Shown: one piece after another, positions 59,959 through 64,000 of the stretch | Position numbering within the stretch: position 1 is the stretch's first letter | Layout of the letters: each line of letters starts with the position of its first letter | NCBI RefSeq assembly: GCF_025465545.1 | Contig: NZ_JAODMK010000003.1 | Location: 89,999-153,998 of the forward strand | Length of the DNA: 64,000 nt | Source of the DNA: Naasia sp. | Lineage (GTDB): Bacteria; Actinomycetota; Actinomycetes; Actinomycetales; Microbacteriaceae | Direction: 5' to 3' | Program-made: the position numbers and the translations under genes | Notes under the pieces: generated by a model | Database searches by the model: none | Seen by the model: the letters and a program-made list of their open reading frames with translations, nothing else | What the model was told of the DNA's origin: nothing

Positions 59959-61698
59959 GTGCACAAGACGCTGGTGGAATGGTGGAGCAGCATCTCGCTG
60001 CGCACCAAGATCACCGGTGTCACGGTTCTCCTGCTGACGTTCGGCCTGCTCGTCACCGGCCTCGGCACGATGACGGTGATGCGCAACTTCCTCTACGCCG
60101 AGGTCGACAGCCAGGTGATGCAGGCCGCGCAGGACCTGAAGGACTACGCGGACGACTCCGAGCTCGGCTCCTCGACGTTCCCCACCGACTACGCCATCGG
60201 CCTGCTCGACGCGAACGGTCAGCTCGCGCGCGCCAACAAGACCTGGCTGCAGTCGGGCGCTCGCCCCGAGGCCGGGCATGTGGACCTGGACTTCACGCTG
60301 GCCCAGAAGGGGCAGCCCTTCACCCTGCGCAGCGCGGATCAGACCAAGGAGTGGCGGGCGGTGTCGCTGCTGGCCACCGACTATCGCTCGTTCGTGATCG
60401 GGCTGCCGCTCGACACCACCAACAAGGCCGTCGCGCGCATGTTCACCCTCTTCCTGCTCTTCAGCATCGTGGTGGTCGTGCTCGGCGCCGTGCTGACCCG
60501 TCTGCTGGTGACCTCCGCCTTCGGCCCGCTGCGGCAGGTTGAGCGGACGGCGGCCGAGATCGCCGACGGGGACTTCAGCCAGCGGCTGGCGGGCGCCACT
60601 CCCAACACCGAGGTGGGCCGCCTCAACCGCTCCCTCAACACCATGCTGAGCCGCATCGACAAGGCGTTCAGCGATCGGGCCCGCACGATCGAGCAGATGC
60701 GTCGGTTCGTCGGGGACGCGAGCCACGAGCTGCGCACGCCGCTCGTGTCCGTCCGCGGCTACGCCGAGCTGTACCGGATGGGCGCCCTGCAGTCGCCGGA
60801 GGACGTGGCGCAGGCGATGGATCGCATCGAGCGCGAGGCGATCCGCATGGGCGGCCTCGTGCAGGACCTCCTCGAACTGGCGCGCCTCGACGAGACGAAG
60901 CCGCTGCAGCTCGCGCCGGTGGCGCTCCTCCCCCTCGCCAAGGACGCCGCGCTCGACGCGATGGCGTCGTCGCAGGGCCGGGTCGTGAGCGTCGTGACGG
61001 ACCAGACCGTCCCGGGCGACGAGTTCGAGCTCGTCGAGGACGACACGGTGGAGGGCCTGCTCGAGGACGAGACGGTGGACGGCGACGACCCGGGCGAGGA
61101 CCCCGAGGCGGCCGTCGCGGGTGCGCCCGCCAAGGGGCGTGCGGCCCGGGCGGCACGGAGGTCCCGGACCGGGCCGGCGACCGGTCCTCTCGCCTTCTCC
61201 CGCGCGCGGCTCGCCCGACTGCGCCGGCGTGCTCCCGGCACGGGCCTTCCCGTGGTCGTGATGGCGGACGCCCCGCGCACGGACCTGCCCGCTCAGGCGG
61301 CGATCGTGCTGGGCGAGGAGAACAAGATCCGGCAGGTCCTGACGAATCTGCTCGGCAACGCCACCCGCTTCACGCCCCGGGACACCCCCATCGAGATCGT
61401 CGTGCGCACCGACCCGGAGACCTCCACGGCGATCGTCGAGATCGTCGACCACGGTGAGGGCATCCCGCCGCAGGTGCGGGAGAAGATCTTCCAGCGATTC
61501 TGGCGTGCGGACAGCTCTCGCACCCGCGACACGGGCGGCAGCGGTCTGGGCCTCGCGATCGTGTCCGCGATCGTCGCCGCCCACAAGGGAACCGTGGAGG
61601 TGGACGAAACGCCGGGCGGCGGGGCCACCTTCCGGGTGCGGCTGCCGCTCCTCCCCAGGGAGCCCGAAGAGGACGGCGACGACGCTTCCGAGGACTGA
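59959..61698 (+). CDS. Sensor histidine kinase (two TM, HAMP, HisKA, HATPase)
   Basis: 579 residues. TM1 near residues 15-40, a periplasmic loop of about 110 residues, TM2 near 155-180 and HAMP come first. The H-box is FVGDASHELRTPL with the phospho-acceptor His at about 256. The N-box NKIRQVLTNLLGNATRF is near 455, with G-boxes DHGEGIP and GGSGLGLAIV. Between HisKA and the N-box lies a long insertion (about 330-430): an acidic run (DEFELVEDDTVEGLLEDETVDGDD) followed by a basic run (KGRAARAARRSRTG). The phosphorylation partner is the preceding regulator. Ligand unknown. Confidence 0.92.
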   Translation: MHKTLVEWWSSISLRTKITGVTVLLLTFGLLVTGLGTMTVMRNFLYAEVDSQVMQAAQDLKDYADDSELGSSTFPTDYAIGLLDANGQLARANKTWLQSGARPEAGHVDLDFTLAQKGQPFTLRSADQTKEWRAVSLLATDYRSFVIGLPLDTTNKAVARMFTLFLLFSIVVVVLGAVLTRLLVTSAFGPLRQVERTAAEIADGDFSQRLAGATPNTEVGRLNRSLNTMLSRIDKAFSDRARTIEQMRRFVGDASHELRTPLVSVRGYAELYRMGALQSPEDVAQAMDRIEREAIRMGGLVQDLLELARLDETKPLQLAPVALLPLAKDAALDAMASSQGRVVSVVTDQTVPGDEFELVEDDTVEGLLEDETVDGDDPGEDPEAAVAGAPAKGRAARAARRSRTGPATGPLAFSRARLARLRRRAPGTGLPVVVMADAPRTDLPAQAAIVLGEENKIRQVLTNLLGNATRFTPRDTPIEIVVRTDPETSTAIVEIVDHGEGIPPQVREKIFQRFWRADSSRTRDTGGSGLGLAIVSAIVAAHKGTVEVDETPGGGATFRVRLPLLPREPEEDGDDASED

Positions 61699-61765
61699 CG
61701 GGAAGGGCCGCCGAGCCGCTTCTAGGCTCTGCTCGCCCGGCCCAGCCTGTCCGAAGGAGCAGTCC

Positions 61766-62059
61766 ATGACCCGATTCAGCGTCGACGGTGAAGCGGTCCT
61801 CGCCGCGTCCTCCGCGGTGGCCTCCACCATTCCGCGCGTGCAGAGCGACGTCGCGGCACTCCTCGCGCAGTTGACTTCGCTGCAGGAGAGCTGGGGCGGC
61901 AGCGCGGCGCTCGCGTTCCAGTCCGTCGTGAACGACTGGCGGACCACCCAGCAGCGCGTCGACGAGGCACTCGTGGCCATCAACCAGGCCCTCGCCGCCG
62001 CGGGCCGGCAGTACCTCGACGTGGAGGAGGCGAACGCGCGGATGTTCCGGGCTGGCTAG
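61766..62059 (+). CDS. WXG100-family (ESAT-6-like) protein
   Basis: This 97-residue helix-turn-helix protein has a SWGGSAALAF motif at the WxG position (about residues 40-50) and helices on both sides. It is a putative type VII secretion substrate, but no EccC or other secretion gene is in the window. The start is ATG 61766, with AAGGAG upstream. A 6-bp hairpin follows the stop. Confidence 0.88.
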   Translation: MTRFSVDGEAVLAASSAVASTIPRVQSDVAALLAQLTSLQESWGGSAALAFQSVVNDWRTTQQRVDEALVAINQALAAAGRQYLDVEEANARMFRAG

Positions 62060-62065
62060 CGTCGA

Positions 62066-62081
62066 CCCGCCCCGCGGCGGG
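62066..62081 (+). terminator. Short terminator after the WXG100 gene
   Basis: cccgcc-ccgc-ggcggg, a 6-bp stem starting 6 nt after the stop codon. Confidence 0.5.
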
Positions 62082-62195
62082 CAGGGGACGGCGTCGCTGC
62101 CCAGGCAGTTGCGCGCTAAGCGTCGCGCGCAAAACTCGCCTCGACGGGTCCCCTCCTCAAGGACCTGCCCGTCGCACCGCGCCGGGGGAAAAGAG

Positions 62196-62225
62196 GAAGG
62201 GCGGCCCCTTTCGGGGCCGCCCTTC
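62196..62225 (-). terminator. Terminator of groEL
   Basis: A perfect 13-bp stem, gaagggcggcccc and its complement, with a 4-nt loop. On the minus-strand RNA the loop is GAAA, a GNRA tetraloop, so it fits groEL transcription. It begins 19 nt after the groEL stop. The rest of 62082-62195 shows nothing. Confidence 0.9.
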
Positions 62226-62244
62226 TGCGTTCACTCTGATCAGA

Positions 62245-63937
<1,693 letters not shown>

Positions 63938-63939
63938 TC

Positions 63940-63969
63940 AATCTTGGCAGTCGACCCCTGAGAGTGCAA
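63940..63969 (-). promoter_or_regulatory. groEL promoter
   Basis: On the minus strand TTGCAC (63964-63969) and AAGATT (63940-63945) are 18 nt apart, directly upstream of CIRCE, so HrcA bound to CIRCE would block initiation or early elongation. The region 63970-64000 shows no gene. Confidence 0.7.
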
Positions 63970-64000
63970 GACGACCGGATCAGGGCGTCAGGGTGAGCAG

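Noticed and set aside
58374-60086. 570-residue minus-strand ORF extending the cold-shock gene
   Set aside because: The part beyond 58757 is antisense to the response regulator and small membrane protein; the cold-shock domain starts at ATG 58757.
61766-62059. Local type VII secretion locus
   Set aside because: Only a WXG100 protein is present; no EccC, EccB, EccD or mycosin gene lies in the window.

Overview
The window is a typical high-GC actinobacterial chromosome segment. Nearly every real gene ends its codons in G or C, and gene content and order point to Microbacteriaceae. The clearest markers are rsmI/PMT divergence, the galU / 5-formyl-THF cyclo-ligase / FmdB / MscL block, the dtxR-serC-DUF2530-DUF3027-cold-shock block, and two-component pair / WXG100 / groEL. 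That is inference from recognised families, not a database match. I see no prophage, CRISPR array, IS element or plasmid signature. The interest lies in small structural features inside an otherwise housekeeping region.

Layout. 1-13 kb: rsmI 5' end, protein O-mannosyltransferase, a VOC/AraC pair, a YyaL-type thioredoxin-fold protein, an MFS exporter, an aldo/keto reductase, full-length HrpA helicase, DUF1697 and a DHA2-type exporter. 13-17.3 kb: an aerobic ribonucleotide reductase locus (nrdA then nrdB, minus strand). It has tandem NrdR boxes on the promoter, a leader with twin hairpins, a split NrdA C-terminus, a large nested stem between the genes, and a beta subunit lacking the radical tyrosine. 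17.3-34 kb: transporters, redox enzymes, a DUF4349 lipoprotein, aldose-epimerase, lipase maturation factor, GH15 glucanohydrolase, glucose-6-phosphate dehydrogenase, a ThDP enzyme, a Mug-type glycosylase and an epimerase. 34-38.4 kb: a decayed polysaccharide deacetylase, small proteins, two tandem LASTG surface proteins and tRNA-Ala(CGC). 38.5-47 kb: conserved envelope/folate/mechanosensitive genes and a 1266-residue DUF4011-type helicase-like protein whose P-loop lysine is missing. 47-47.4 kb: tRNA-Arg(CCT) followed by a 124-bp tandem array that repeats the 3' end of the tRNA. 47.5-64 kb: a VOC/HxlR operon, acyl-CoA ligase, cell-wall hydrolases (CHAP and NlpC/P60), HNH endonuclease, DtxR regulator, serC, a two-component system, WXG100 and groEL under CIRCE control.

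Three things deserve most attention. (1) The nrd locus: its redox-active Cys-x-x-Cys tail lies in the -1 frame behind an ATGA junction, its leader carries two hairpins with different stems but the same 14-nt loop, and its NrdB has the Glu/Phe signature of tyrosine-less (class Ic-like) enzymes. (2) The tRNA-Arg-derived repeat array, whose equal-length hairpins change sequence on both arms together. (3) Degenerate 'pseudo-enzyme' members of known families (DUF4011 helicase, PrsW-like membrane protein).

Several genes have a TANNNT -10 hexamer 6-8 nt before the start codon, which suggests leaderless mRNAs are common here. Minus-strand terminators recur with UUCG or GNRA-type loops.
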